Assembly: GCA_963738575.1 (NCBI GenBank)
Contig: CAVTWY010000002.1
Span: 620,001 to 684,000, forward strand
DNA from: CAVTWY01 sp963738575
GTDB taxonomy: Bacteria > Pseudomonadota > Gammaproteobacteria > Burkholderiales > Burkholderiaceae_C
DNA length: 64,000 nucleotides
Direction: 5' to 3'
In this document: positions 54,665 through 61,841 of the stretch, one piece after another
How positions within the stretch are numbered: position 1 is the stretch's first letter
Layout of the letters: the number at the start of each line of letters is the position of its first letter
Notes under the pieces: generated by a model
Databases searched by the model: none
Told to the model about the DNA's origin: nothing
The model's input: the letters and a program-made list of their open reading frames with translations, nothing else
Program-made: the position numbers and the translations under genes

Positions 54665-55708
54665 TCATTGAAATTGACTGAGGAAGCGCAGGTCTCCCTC
54701 AAAAAACAGGCGCAAGTCGTTCACGCCATACCGCAGCATGGCCAGGCGGTCGGGGCCCATGCCAAACGCGAAGCCTATGCAACGCTCGGGGTCGAGGCCA
54801 AAGTTGCGCACCACGTCGGGGTGCACTTGGCCCGAGCCCGCCACCTCAAGCCAACGCCCTTTGAGCGGCCCATCGGCAAACGCGATGTCGATCTCGGCCG
54901 ACGGCTCGGTAAACGGAAAGTAACTGGGGCGAAAACGCAGCTGCAAGTCGTCGCGCTCAAAAAACGTGCGGCAGAACGACGTGAAGACCGATTTCAGGTC
55001 TTTGAAGCTGACGTTCTCGCCGATCCACAAGCCCTCGCACTGGTGAAACATGGGCGAGTGGGTGGCGTCGCTGTCCACGCGGTAGGTGCGGCCTGGGGCA
55101 ATGACGCGGATGTCGGGCATCGGGTTTTCATGCCCGTATGCACGCGCATGCGCTTGCGCAAAGCGCACCTGCATGGGCGACGTGTGGGGGCGCAGGTTCA
55201 ACCACCGGCCTTCGGCGTCTTTCATGTCGACATAGAAGGTATCTTGCATGGAGCGTGCAGGATGGTTTTCGGGGTTGTTGAGCGCCGTGAAGCTCATCCA
55301 ATCGGTTTCGATTTCGGGGCCATCGGCCACCTGAAAACCCATCGACGAAAAAATGGACTCGATGCGCTCAATGGTCTTGGCCACGGGGTGAAGGCTGCCT
55401 TCACCCAGTCGGCGCCCGGGCAGCGTGACATCGAGAGACTGCAACTGCAGCACGCGCTCGAGCTCGGCATCGGCCAATGCTTGGCGACGCTCAGTCAGGG
55501 CACTTTCGATGGCGACCTTGGCCGCATTGATTTGCGCGCCCCGAGCTTTTTTGTCCTCGGGCGACAGCGCACCCAGACTTTTCAGCAAGTCGGTGAGGCT
55601 GCCTTGTTTGCCCAAGAAGCGCGCCTTGGCATTTTCAAGGTCGGCAGGGGTGGCTGCGCTCGCGAAGGCTTCGCGGGCGGCTTGAACAAGGGGCTCAGGA
55701 TTGCTCAT
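54665..55708 (-). CDS. pheS: Phenylalanyl-tRNA synthetase alpha subunit
   Basis: The catalytic class II subunit, 347 residues. It has an N-terminal coiled coil (ANAKARFLGKQGSLTDLLK), then the class II core with HPARSMQDTFYV, the motif 2 region YRVDSDATHSPMFHQCEG, and motif 3 GFAFGMGPDRLAMLRYG. The alanine in LDPERCIGFAFGMG lies near the amino-acid pocket. It is preceded by rplT (99 bases away). Unlike E. coli there is no phenylalanine-rich leader peptide before it. Confidence 0.96.
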   Translation of the reverse strand: MSNPEPLVQAAREAFASAATPADLENAKARFLGKQGSLTDLLKSLGALSPEDKKARGAQINAAKVAIESALTERRQALADAELERVLQLQSLDVTLPGRRLGEGSLHPVAKTIERIESIFSSMGFQVADGPEIETDWMSFTALNNPENHPARSMQDTFYVDMKDAEGRWLNLRPHTSPMQVRFAQAHARAYGHENPMPDIRVIAPGRTYRVDSDATHSPMFHQCEGLWIGENVSFKDLKSVFTSFCRTFFERDDLQLRFRPSYFPFTEPSAEIDIAFADGPLKGRWLEVAGSGQVHPDVVRNFGLDPERCIGFAFGMGPDRLAMLRYGVNDLRLFFEGDLRFLSQFQ

Positions 55709-55807
55709 CGTCTCTCACCGCAGGGGCAGCAGCTGTCAACAACGGCTGCCAAAGGTTTCATCATCGGCCCAGACGGCCCCCAGAAAGAGGCTGCCTGGGC
55801 AAGGCGC

Positions 55808-56167
55808 TTAGGCAGCGAGGGCTGCTTTGGCTTTTTCGACGATGCTTCCAAACGCTGCCGGATCGCGAACCGCCAGGTCGGCCAACACTTTGCGGTCGAG
55901 GTCGATGTTGGCTTTTTTCATGCCAGCCATGAACTTGCTGTAGCTCAGGCCTGCACTGCGGGTGGCCGCATTGATGCGAGCAATCCACAAGCGGCGGAAC
56001 ACGCGCTTGCGGGTGCGGCGGTCGCGGTAGGCGTATTGCCCTGCCTTCATCACCGCCTGTTTGGCGATGCGGAAGACGTTTTTGCGGCGGCCGCGGAAGC
56101 CCTTGGCAAGGGCGAGAACTTTCTTGTGACGGGCGCGGGCTGTTACGCCGCGTTTAACGCGTGGCAT
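55808..56167 (-). CDS. rplT: 50S ribosomal protein L20
   Basis: A 119-residue r-protein, essentially complete family sequence: MPRVKRGVTARARHKKVL, then the RGRRKNVFRIAKQAVMKAG helix and RKRVFRRLWIARINAATR. It is needed for early 50S assembly and in enterobacteria represses its own operon through the rpmI leader. It lies 48 bases after rpmI. Confidence 0.98.
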   Translation of the reverse strand: MPRVKRGVTARARHKKVLALAKGFRGRRKNVFRIAKQAVMKAGQYAYRDRRTRKRVFRRLWIARINAATRSAGLSYSKFMAGMKKANIDLDRKVLADLAVRDPAAFGSIVEKAKAALAA

Positions 56168-56215
56168 GGTGGTGCTCCTTCAACTCAACAATGATGGATC
56201 GCTGGCAAGCAGCGA

Positions 56216-56419
56216 TCACAGACCTGCAAACGGCATCATGGCGGCGATGTGGCCCATGTTCGTCTCGTGAACATTGGCCGTGCCGCGCAAGTGGCGCTTG
56301 TTTTTGGTCGACTTTTTGGTGAGGATGTGGCGCTTGAACGCTTGACCGCGTTTGACGGTGCCACCGGGACGCACGCGAAACCGCTTGGCCGCGCTTTTCT
56401 TGGTCTTCATTTTGGGCAT
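56216..56419 (-). CDS. rpmI: 50S ribosomal protein L35
   Basis: A 67-residue r-protein: MPKMKTKKSAAKRFRVRPGG, then KRGQAFKRHILTKKSTKNKR. The RBS AAGGAGC lies before the ATG. The 141 bases between infC and rpmI contain a GCAGTC/GACTGC hairpin close to the RBS; this is where L20 acts in E. coli, but I cannot show the same mechanism here. Confidence 0.97.
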   Translation of the reverse strand: MPKMKTKKSAAKRFRVRPGGTVKRGQAFKRHILTKKSTKNKRHLRGTANVHETNMGHIAAMMPFAGL

Positions 56420-56560
56420 GACTGCTCCTTATCAATGACCTCAGCAGGCGGCAGTCACTGCGACTGCTCTTGGGTGGCCTTGCTTCGGCTTCTACACACG
56501 CCTGGCAAGTGACCAAACTTACCAGACGAGATTCTTTCGATTTGCCAGCGGTAGGACGCG

Positions 56561-57115
56561 CTAGCTGCCTTTTTTCTTGGGGGCCAGAATCATGATCATC
56601 TGCCGCCCTTCCAACTTGGGCATCTGCTCAACCATCGACACATCGGCCAACTCATCACGAATGCGCTCCAGCAGCCGCATCCCGATGTCTTGGTGGGTGA
56701 TCTCGCGGCCTCGGTACCGCAACCGGACCTTGCCTTTGTCGCCGTCTTCGGCAATGAATCGCCGCAGGTTGCGCATCTTGATCACGTAGTCGCCCTCGTC
56801 TGTACCCGGACGAAACACAACCTCTTTGACGTCAATGACCTTTTGCTTGGATTTGGCGTCAGCCGCCTTCTTTTGCTCTTGGTACTTGAACTTGCCGTAA
56901 TCCATCAAGCGACACACTGGCGGATCGGCGGTGGCCGCAATCTCGACCAGATCAACGTCAGCCTCGCCTGCCAAACGCAGTGCATCTTGAATACCGACGA
57001 TGCCGAGGGGTTCGTTGTTAACGCCGTTCAGGCGAACTTCGTTCGCCATGATTTCGCGGTTCAATCGATGCTTGCGGACGTCGTTGGGTGTGCGACGGTC
57101 GAAAAACGTAGCGAT
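56561..57115 (-). CDS. infC: Translation initiation factor IF-3 (ATC start codon)
   Basis: IF-3 keeps 30S subunits free and rejects non-standard start codons. Read from ATC at 57115, the protein is 184 residues (IATFFDRRTPNDVRKHRLNR, continuing EIMANEVRL), close to E. coli IF-3 (180). GAGG lies 8 bases before the ATC. The only nearby standard starts, TTG 57064 and ATG 57049, would remove conserved N-terminal residues. The N-domain (PLGIVGIQDALRLAGEADVDLVEI), the linker (YGKFKYQEQKK) and the C-domain (DEGDYVIKMRNLRRFIAEDGDKG) are complete. An ATU/ATC/ATA start is the hallmark of infC autoregulation. It lies 111 bases after thrS. Confidence 0.93.
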   Translation of the reverse strand: MATFFDRRTPNDVRKHRLNREIMANEVRLNGVNNEPLGIVGIQDALRLAGEADVDLVEIAATADPPVCRLMDYGKFKYQEQKKAADAKSKQKVIDVKEVVFRPGTDEGDYVIKMRNLRRFIAEDGDKGKVRLRYRGREITHQDIGMRLLERIRDELADVSMVEQMPKLEGRQMIMILAPKKKGS

Positions 57116-57226
57116 GGTTTAAACCTCACAAAGGGCCCCAAGGCATGTTGGACCCAAATAAAAACAAAAGTGAGCGCCTGAAACAACGAAGCTCAACGCA
57201 ACTTATCGTCTCGTTGAGCCTGCGCA

Positions 57227-59146
57227 TTAAACCTTGTGGGTGATGTCGTCGGAGAGCTTGCGAACGAAGTCTTCGAGGGCCATGACCCCAAGGTCTTGAT
57301 TGCCCCGGGCGCGCACCGCAACAGCCCCGCTTGCCTTTTCCTTGTCACCGACGACAAGGATGTACGGAACCTTTTGCATTGAATGCTCACGTATTTTATA
57401 CGTAATTTTGTCGTTTCGCAAATCGGCCGAAGCTCTAACTCCTTGTTTTTGCAGAGATTTTGCAATTTGGGAGGCGTATTCGCCCTGCGAATCGGTGATG
57501 CAGGCCACGACGACCTGTTGCGGGGCCAGCCAAACCGGCAACGCTCCAGCGTGCTGTTCGATCAAAATGCCGATAAACCGCTCCATGCTGCCCACAATGG
57601 CGCGGTGCAACATGACTGGGGTTTTTCGCTCGCCTGACTCGGCCACGTACTGGGCGTCCAACCGTTCAGCCATAGAAAAGTCAACCTGCATGGTGCCGCA
57701 CTGCCAGGCGCGCCCAATGGCATCTTTCAGGGTGTACTCAATCTTGGGCCCATAAAACGCACCATCGCCTGGGGCCATCACGATGTCGCAGCCCGAACGT
57801 TTGAGGCTTTCGATCAGTGCCGACTCGGCCTTGTCCCAGACTTCGTCCGACCCAATCCGCGCAGCCGGCCGGGTGGCCACCTTGTAGATGATGTTGGTGA
57901 AGCCAAAGTCTTGGTAAACGCGTTGCAGCAGCTCGGTGTAGGCAACGCATTCGGCCAAGATCTGGTCTTCGGTGCAAAAGACGTGGCCGTCGTCCTGCGT
58001 AAACCCTCTTACACGCATGATGCCGTGAAGGCCACCCGAGGGCTCGTTGCGGTGGCACTGTCCAAACTCGCCATAGCGCAGTGGCAAGTCGCGGTAACTC
58101 TTGATGCCTTGCTTGAAGATCAAGATGTGGCCCGGGCAGTTCATCGGCTTGATGGCGTAGTCACGCTTTTCAGACTCGGTGATGAACATGTTGTCGCGGT
58201 ACTTCTCCCAGTGCCCTGACTTTTCCCACAACGCCTTGTCGATGATCTGGGGGCCTTTGACTTCAAGGTAGCCGTTGTCGCGGTAGACACGGCGCATGTA
58301 CTGCTCAACCTCTTGCCAAACCGTCCATCCCTTGGGGTGCCAAAACACCAAGCCTGGCGCGTGCTCGTCCAGGTGAAAGAGGTCCAACTCGCGGCCGAGC
58401 TTGCGGTGGTCGCGTTTTTCGGCCTCTTCGAGCCGGTGCAAGTGCTGCTGCAAGTCTTCTTTGGTGGCCCATGCCGTCCCGTAGATGCGTTGCAGCATCT
58501 CGTTGCGGTGGTCGCCGCGCCAGTAGGCGCCAGCCAGCTTCATCAATTTGAAGTGCTTGAGCTTGCCCGTGGAAGGCACGTGGGGGCCACGGCACAAGTC
58601 TTCAAACGCACCTTCGCGGTAGAGCGACACATCCTCGTTGCTTGGAATGCTGGCAATGATCTCGGCTTTGTAATGCTCGCCTTGAGATTTGAAATGCGAC
58701 ACGGCGTCGTCACGTGGCAGCACCCGGCGCACCACCGGCTCGTCTTTGGCGGCCAGTTCGAGCATTCGTTTCTCGATCGTCACCAAGTCTTCCGGCGTGA
58801 ATGGGCGCTTGTAAGAAAAATCGTAGAAGAAGCCGTCTTCAATGACTGGGCCAATCGTGACCTGCGCGTCGGGGAACAGTGATTTAACAGCGTAGGCAAG
58901 CAGGTGCGCCGTCGAATGGCGAATCAAATCAAGGCCTGCTGCGTCCTTGTCGGTGATGATGGCAAGCGCGGTGTCCTGGTCGATGCAATAGCTGGTGTCC
59001 ACCACCCGAGCGCTGTCGCCCTCACCCACGCGCCCACCCAAGGCAGCTTTGGCCAGACCAGGTCCAATCGACTTGGCCACATCGGACACCGTGACGGGGC
59101 CATCAAATTGGCGCTTTGACCCATCGGGCAATCGAATTGAAATCAT
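57227..59146 (-). CDS. thrS: Threonyl-tRNA synthetase
   Basis: A class II aaRS of 639 residues. The domains in order are: N-terminal TGS (ISIRLPDGSKRQFDGPVTVSD), the editing domain with HSTAHLLAYAV and the CRGPHVPSTGKLK zinc-like site, the catalytic core (motif 2 GQCHRNEPSGGLHGIMRVRGF; zinc ligands in MNCPGHILIF), motif 3 (HRAIVGSMERFIGILIE) and the anticodon-binding domain (GVRASADLRNDKITYKIRE). I chose ATG 59146, with GGAG 8 bases upstream, over a TTG four codons earlier. It is the first structural gene of the infC-rpmI-rplT-pheST operon and is preceded by a threonine-codon attenuator. Confidence 0.97.
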   Translation of the reverse strand: MISIRLPDGSKRQFDGPVTVSDVAKSIGPGLAKAALGGRVGEGDSARVVDTSYCIDQDTALAIITDKDAAGLDLIRHSTAHLLAYAVKSLFPDAQVTIGPVIEDGFFYDFSYKRPFTPEDLVTIEKRMLELAAKDEPVVRRVLPRDDAVSHFKSQGEHYKAEIIASIPSNEDVSLYREGAFEDLCRGPHVPSTGKLKHFKLMKLAGAYWRGDHRNEMLQRIYGTAWATKEDLQQHLHRLEEAEKRDHRKLGRELDLFHLDEHAPGLVFWHPKGWTVWQEVEQYMRRVYRDNGYLEVKGPQIIDKALWEKSGHWEKYRDNMFITESEKRDYAIKPMNCPGHILIFKQGIKSYRDLPLRYGEFGQCHRNEPSGGLHGIMRVRGFTQDDGHVFCTEDQILAECVAYTELLQRVYQDFGFTNIIYKVATRPAARIGSDEVWDKAESALIESLKRSGCDIVMAPGDGAFYGPKIEYTLKDAIGRAWQCGTMQVDFSMAERLDAQYVAESGERKTPVMLHRAIVGSMERFIGILIEQHAGALPVWLAPQQVVVACITDSQGEYASQIAKSLQKQGVRASADLRNDKITYKIREHSMQKVPYILVVGDKEKASGAVAVRARGNQDLGVMALEDFVRKLSDDITHKV

Positions 59147-59161
59147 GAAGAGCTCCAAACC

Positions 59162-59192
59162 AAAAAAAAACGCGGTGACAAACCGCGCTTTT
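59162..59192 (-). terminator. Attenuator terminator in the thrS leader
   Basis: On the minus strand CGCGGT (59187-59182) pairs with ACCGCG (59176-59171) around a five-base loop, strengthened by AAAA upstream against the nine-base T-run (59170-59162). The run ends 15 bases before the thrS ATG and just before its RBS, so this is not simply the end of the preceding gene. It is placed to decide whether thrS is transcribed. Confidence 0.75.
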
Positions 59193-59224
59193 GATGACCC
59201 TCAAGCCAAGGCTTGAACGCGCGG
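59183..59224 (-). promoter_or_regulatory. Predicted antiterminator of the thrS leader
   Basis: CCGCGC at 59224-59219, five bases after the leader-peptide stop codon, is perfectly complementary to GCGCGG at 59188-59183, the 5' arm of the terminator. Between them lies another hairpin (TCAAGCC/GGCTTGA, 59217-59202). The two pairings exclude each other, as in his/trp/thr attenuators. A ribosome sitting at the stop codon would cover CCGCGC and favour the terminator. One stalled at the threonine codons would leave it free and favour read-through. Confidence 0.6.
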
Positions 59225-59229
59225 CAACA

Positions 59230-59286
59230 CTACCCCATGGTGATGACCAGGGATTTCAAAACGGTGGTGGGCGTTCGCGGTGTCAT
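59230..59286 (-). CDS. Threonine-rich leader peptide of thrS
   Basis: An 18-codon frame from ATG 59286 to TAG 59230: MTPRTPTTVLKSLVITMG. Five codons are threonine (one ACA, one ACG, three ACC), with four in the first eight positions. GAAAGG lies about ten bases upstream and serves as RBS. It is followed by an antiterminator segment and an intrinsic terminator immediately before thrS. The composition and geometry are those of a ribosome-stalling leader peptide. It is too short for a gene finder to call. Its role is inferred; translation has not been shown. Confidence 0.65.
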   Translation of the reverse strand: MTPRTPTTVLKSLVITMG

Positions 59287-59403
59287 AACCAGGGTGCCTT
59301 TCTCGCTCTTGAGTTGGTTGCAGGATGCCGTAGTGTAACCCGGCGCATGGTTTTTCGGTCGGCGCCCCGGGCGAGCCAGGGCGCCCATGCGCCAAGGCAC
59401 TGG

Positions 59404-59418
59404 TTAACAGGCTGTTAA
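59404..59418. other. Palindrome over the HDOD-gene stop codon
   Basis: TTAACAG-G-CTGTTAA, a perfect 7-1-7 inverted repeat, contains the stop codon of the HDOD gene. It could be an operator or part of a weak terminator upstream of the thrS leader. A further GGCGCCC/GGGCGCC hairpin without a U-run lies at about 59360-59384 on the minus strand. A plausible but weak -10 (TACACT) for thrS follows. Confidence 0.4.
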
Positions 59419-60602
59419 TCCAGTTGACTCGCAGCCGTCAGTGTTCCGAGCAACGCAACGTTCACCACCGCCGGTGAAAGCATCAAGTGGTCGGTGGCAC
59501 GTGCGATGTCTTCGCCGGTGCCACTGTCGATGGCGCGAGCAAGCTCCAAAAACGGGTGGTAAGGACCAGTATGGGCCACCAAGGCCTCGCGAATCGCCTC
59601 GGCAACCGGAATTGTCGTCAGCAGTTTGTCAAAAGGCTCGCCCATGACGCGGTCCAGCAGCGAGAAAACGCCGCAAATGAACATCTCAGAGCACTGCGTT
59701 TCGTCGAGCACGTTGCGCGCCAGCTCTTCCATCAACAACCCGCGACGGACAGCGACGTACATCAAAGGCCTGGTGTCGGGGTTCTTGCTGGCCGAAGACA
59801 ACAGCAGCGCCAGCCAGCGCTTCAAGCGCGTGTGCCCCAGCAGCGAAAGCGCGTGCCTGAAAGAAGAAACCTCAATCCGCAATCCGAAAATGGGCGCGTT
59901 GATGTAGCGCAGCAATCGAAACGCCAGCGTTGGGTCCGTGCGCACCACGGCCTCTAGCTGTTGGATGGACTCGCCACGGTCAATGCGGTCCATCAACTCC
60001 ACGATCGGGTAAACGCCTGGCTGGTTTTTGTTATCGACCACCACGGAGAACCCGTCCGTCGGCCACCCAGCCACTGCGATGGCGCCACGGCTAAAAGCAT
60101 GCTTCAGTTGCGATAACGTCGTAATGCCCGATTGAATGTATGGGATGGTGCGGGCAACGCCACCGGGCGGCGGTAGCAAATCTCGACGATCATCAGACAC
60201 GTCCACGATGGCGTAGGCCATGGCGGCCAGCGCTTGGCGCGGCACCGGCGTATGGGGCCGTCCCCGCATCAACAAGGTGTTGCCGCGGATGTGCAGTGCC
60301 ATCAAACTTGACGTTTGCTGCGGATCGCAGGCAATGTCTGCGGGCACCTCAATCATGACGTGCGGCGGCACTTCAGCAATCATCAACTCTTGCACCAGAG
60401 ACTGGTTGGAAAGGTTGAGGCAGGCTCTACCACTACCGCTGACCCAGTGGTTACTCAGTGCGCCTAGCACGTCTGCCGCGTGTGGGGTGCTACCTGAAAC
60501 CGTGTCGTGCACGTTCAAGCGAATGGCGGTGATCGCTCGGTGACGATCGATCAGAGGCGAGTAACCCAGGGCGATTTTGCCCAGCGCAGTCTGACTCGAC
60601 AT
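59415..60602 (-). CDS. EAL-like/HDOD signalling protein
   Basis: A 395-residue soluble protein. The N-terminal 190 residues correspond to a degenerate EAL-type domain (IALGYSPLIDRHRAITAIRL replaces the usual Arg-Gln-Pro-Ile-Phe-Asp opening; no EAL motif and no catalytic acid cluster remain). Residues 200-390 are an HDOD domain (LRYINAPIFGLRIEVSSFRHALSLLG-type core, RRGLLMEELARN). EAL-HDOD proteins act as non-catalytic regulators of motility, biofilm and c-di-GMP signalling. It sits 3 bases downstream of flgL on the same strand, so a motility-related role is plausible but inferred. Confidence 0.8.
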   Translation of the reverse strand: MSSQTALGKIALGYSPLIDRHRAITAIRLNVHDTVSGSTPHAADVLGALSNHWVSGSGRACLNLSNQSLVQELMIAEVPPHVMIEVPADIACDPQQTSSLMALHIRGNTLLMRGRPHTPVPRQALAAMAYAIVDVSDDRRDLLPPPGGVARTIPYIQSGITTLSQLKHAFSRGAIAVAGWPTDGFSVVVDNKNQPGVYPIVELMDRIDRGESIQQLEAVVRTDPTLAFRLLRYINAPIFGLRIEVSSFRHALSLLGHTRLKRWLALLLSSASKNPDTRPLMYVAVRRGLLMEELARNVLDETQCSEMFICGVFSLLDRVMGEPFDKLLTTIPVAEAIREALVAHTGPYHPFLELARAIDSGTGEDIARATDHLMLSPAVVNVALLGTLTAASQLD

Positions 60603-60605
60603 CGA

Positions 60606-61805
60606 TCAAGAACCCAGGTAATTGAACAGTGACATGCGCTGCACCATCGCGTACGTACGCAAAGCAGCATCGTAGCTGGTTTGTTTGCTTTGAAAGTCGG
60701 AAACGGCCTGCACCATGTCCAAGTCTTCGGCGTTTGAGCGCTCTGTTTGAGCCGCCAACTTGCGGTTGGCAATGCGCTGCTCCACGGCATCCAAGCGGTT
60801 CAACCACAACCCCGCTTCGGCACGTTTGGTGCCCATCGACGACAAAACGGCATCCACGTCGCGCACGCCCAACTTGACTGTTTGGCCTACTTGGGCCGTG
60901 CTGGCCAGGGGATCACTCAGCGTTGCAATGGTTTGATCCAAGGCGTCAAATACCGAAAGGTTGGCCTGCGAAGGTGTCGCCGTGAACGTGTCGCCCTGGG
61001 CGGGCTGACCGCTTACTGTAAAAGCAAGACCATCGATCTCAATGGCTTGGCCACTGGCGAAGGGCACATTGGTGAGCGCTGTGGCTGCACCGTTTCGCGT
61101 GACGCTGTAACTGGTGACGCCCGCGCTGACAGTGAAGGCCACGGCGTAATCGTCGCCAGTGAGCGCTGCAGGGTCGGTGACGCGACCCGCATCGATGGTT
61201 GCAGCACCCGTGGAGATACCCGGTGCCGTTTCAAACACGCCGTTGCCGCTCGGTGCTGACAACCACGTGGCTTGGCCATCCACCGACAGCGGCAGCGGCT
61301 CTTGCGAGCCTGCGAACTGCGTGCCGGCGCTGCCGCGCCACGCGACACCACCTGCCGCATCGATGAAGGGGGCACTGCTGCTGCCTTGGCCTGCAAAAAC
61401 GAAACCACCAGCGCCGTCGTCGCGATTGGCCACGGCAAGCAGTTGTTGCCTCAAGGCACGCAAGCTGGTGGCCGCAACGCTTCGCTCGGCAGGCCCCCAA
61501 CTGCCATTGCCCGCCGCCAAAATTTGGTCGCGCGCCTGTTGCAGCAACTCGTCGGCATCCCCAAGAGCCGCCTCAGCCTGGGTCATGGATTGCCGGCTGG
61601 TGTCCAAGGCCCGTTGGTTGGCGTCCGCCCGCGCGCTCGCGGCCATGGCTCGCTCTGCACGCGCGGCAGCACTGGGGTCATCGCTTGGGCGACTGACGCG
61701 TTTGCCGCTGGTCAATTGCGTCTGGGCTTCGAGGAGTTCGCGTTGACGCGCCTGAAGGACGTCGACGCCGGCAGAAAACTGGTTCGCGGTGGAAGTTCTG
61801 ACCAT
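60606..61805 (-). CDS. flgL: Flagellar hook-associated protein 3 FlgL
   Basis: A 399-residue junction protein between hook and filament. The N-terminal flagellin-like coiled coil has RTSTANQFSAGVDVLQARQRE, QLTSGKRVSRPSDDPSAAARA and MTQAEAALGDADELLQQARD. The C-terminus (AQTERSNAEDLDMVQAVSDF; YAMVQRMSLFNYLGS) mirrors it. A variable middle domain follows the first third. A RBS GGAAAG precedes ATG 61805. It is 36 bases after flgK. Confidence 0.95.
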   Translation of the reverse strand: MVRTSTANQFSAGVDVLQARQRELLEAQTQLTSGKRVSRPSDDPSAAARAERAMAASARADANQRALDTSRQSMTQAEAALGDADELLQQARDQILAAGNGSWGPAERSVAATSLRALRQQLLAVANRDDGAGGFVFAGQGSSSAPFIDAAGGVAWRGSAGTQFAGSQEPLPLSVDGQATWLSAPSGNGVFETAPGISTGAATIDAGRVTDPAALTGDDYAVAFTVSAGVTSYSVTRNGAATALTNVPFASGQAIEIDGLAFTVSGQPAQGDTFTATPSQANLSVFDALDQTIATLSDPLASTAQVGQTVKLGVRDVDAVLSSMGTKRAEAGLWLNRLDAVEQRIANRKLAAQTERSNAEDLDMVQAVSDFQSKQTSYDAALRTYAMVQRMSLFNYLGS

Positions 61806-61841
61806 GGTACTTTCCTGGGTGGCGCCGTGTTTTTATGCGGT

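Noticed and set aside
55709..55807. Phenylalanine attenuator before pheS
   Set aside because: Hairpins can be drawn, but there is no Phe-rich frame and no terminator with a U-run, in contrast to the thrS leader.
52438..56194. Long plus-strand open frames opposite pheT and pheS (549 and 683 codons)
   Set aside because: They are mirror frames of strongly identified synthetase and ribosomal-protein genes, caused by high GC at third positions; composition is rich in His, Arg and Gln and no family motif appears.
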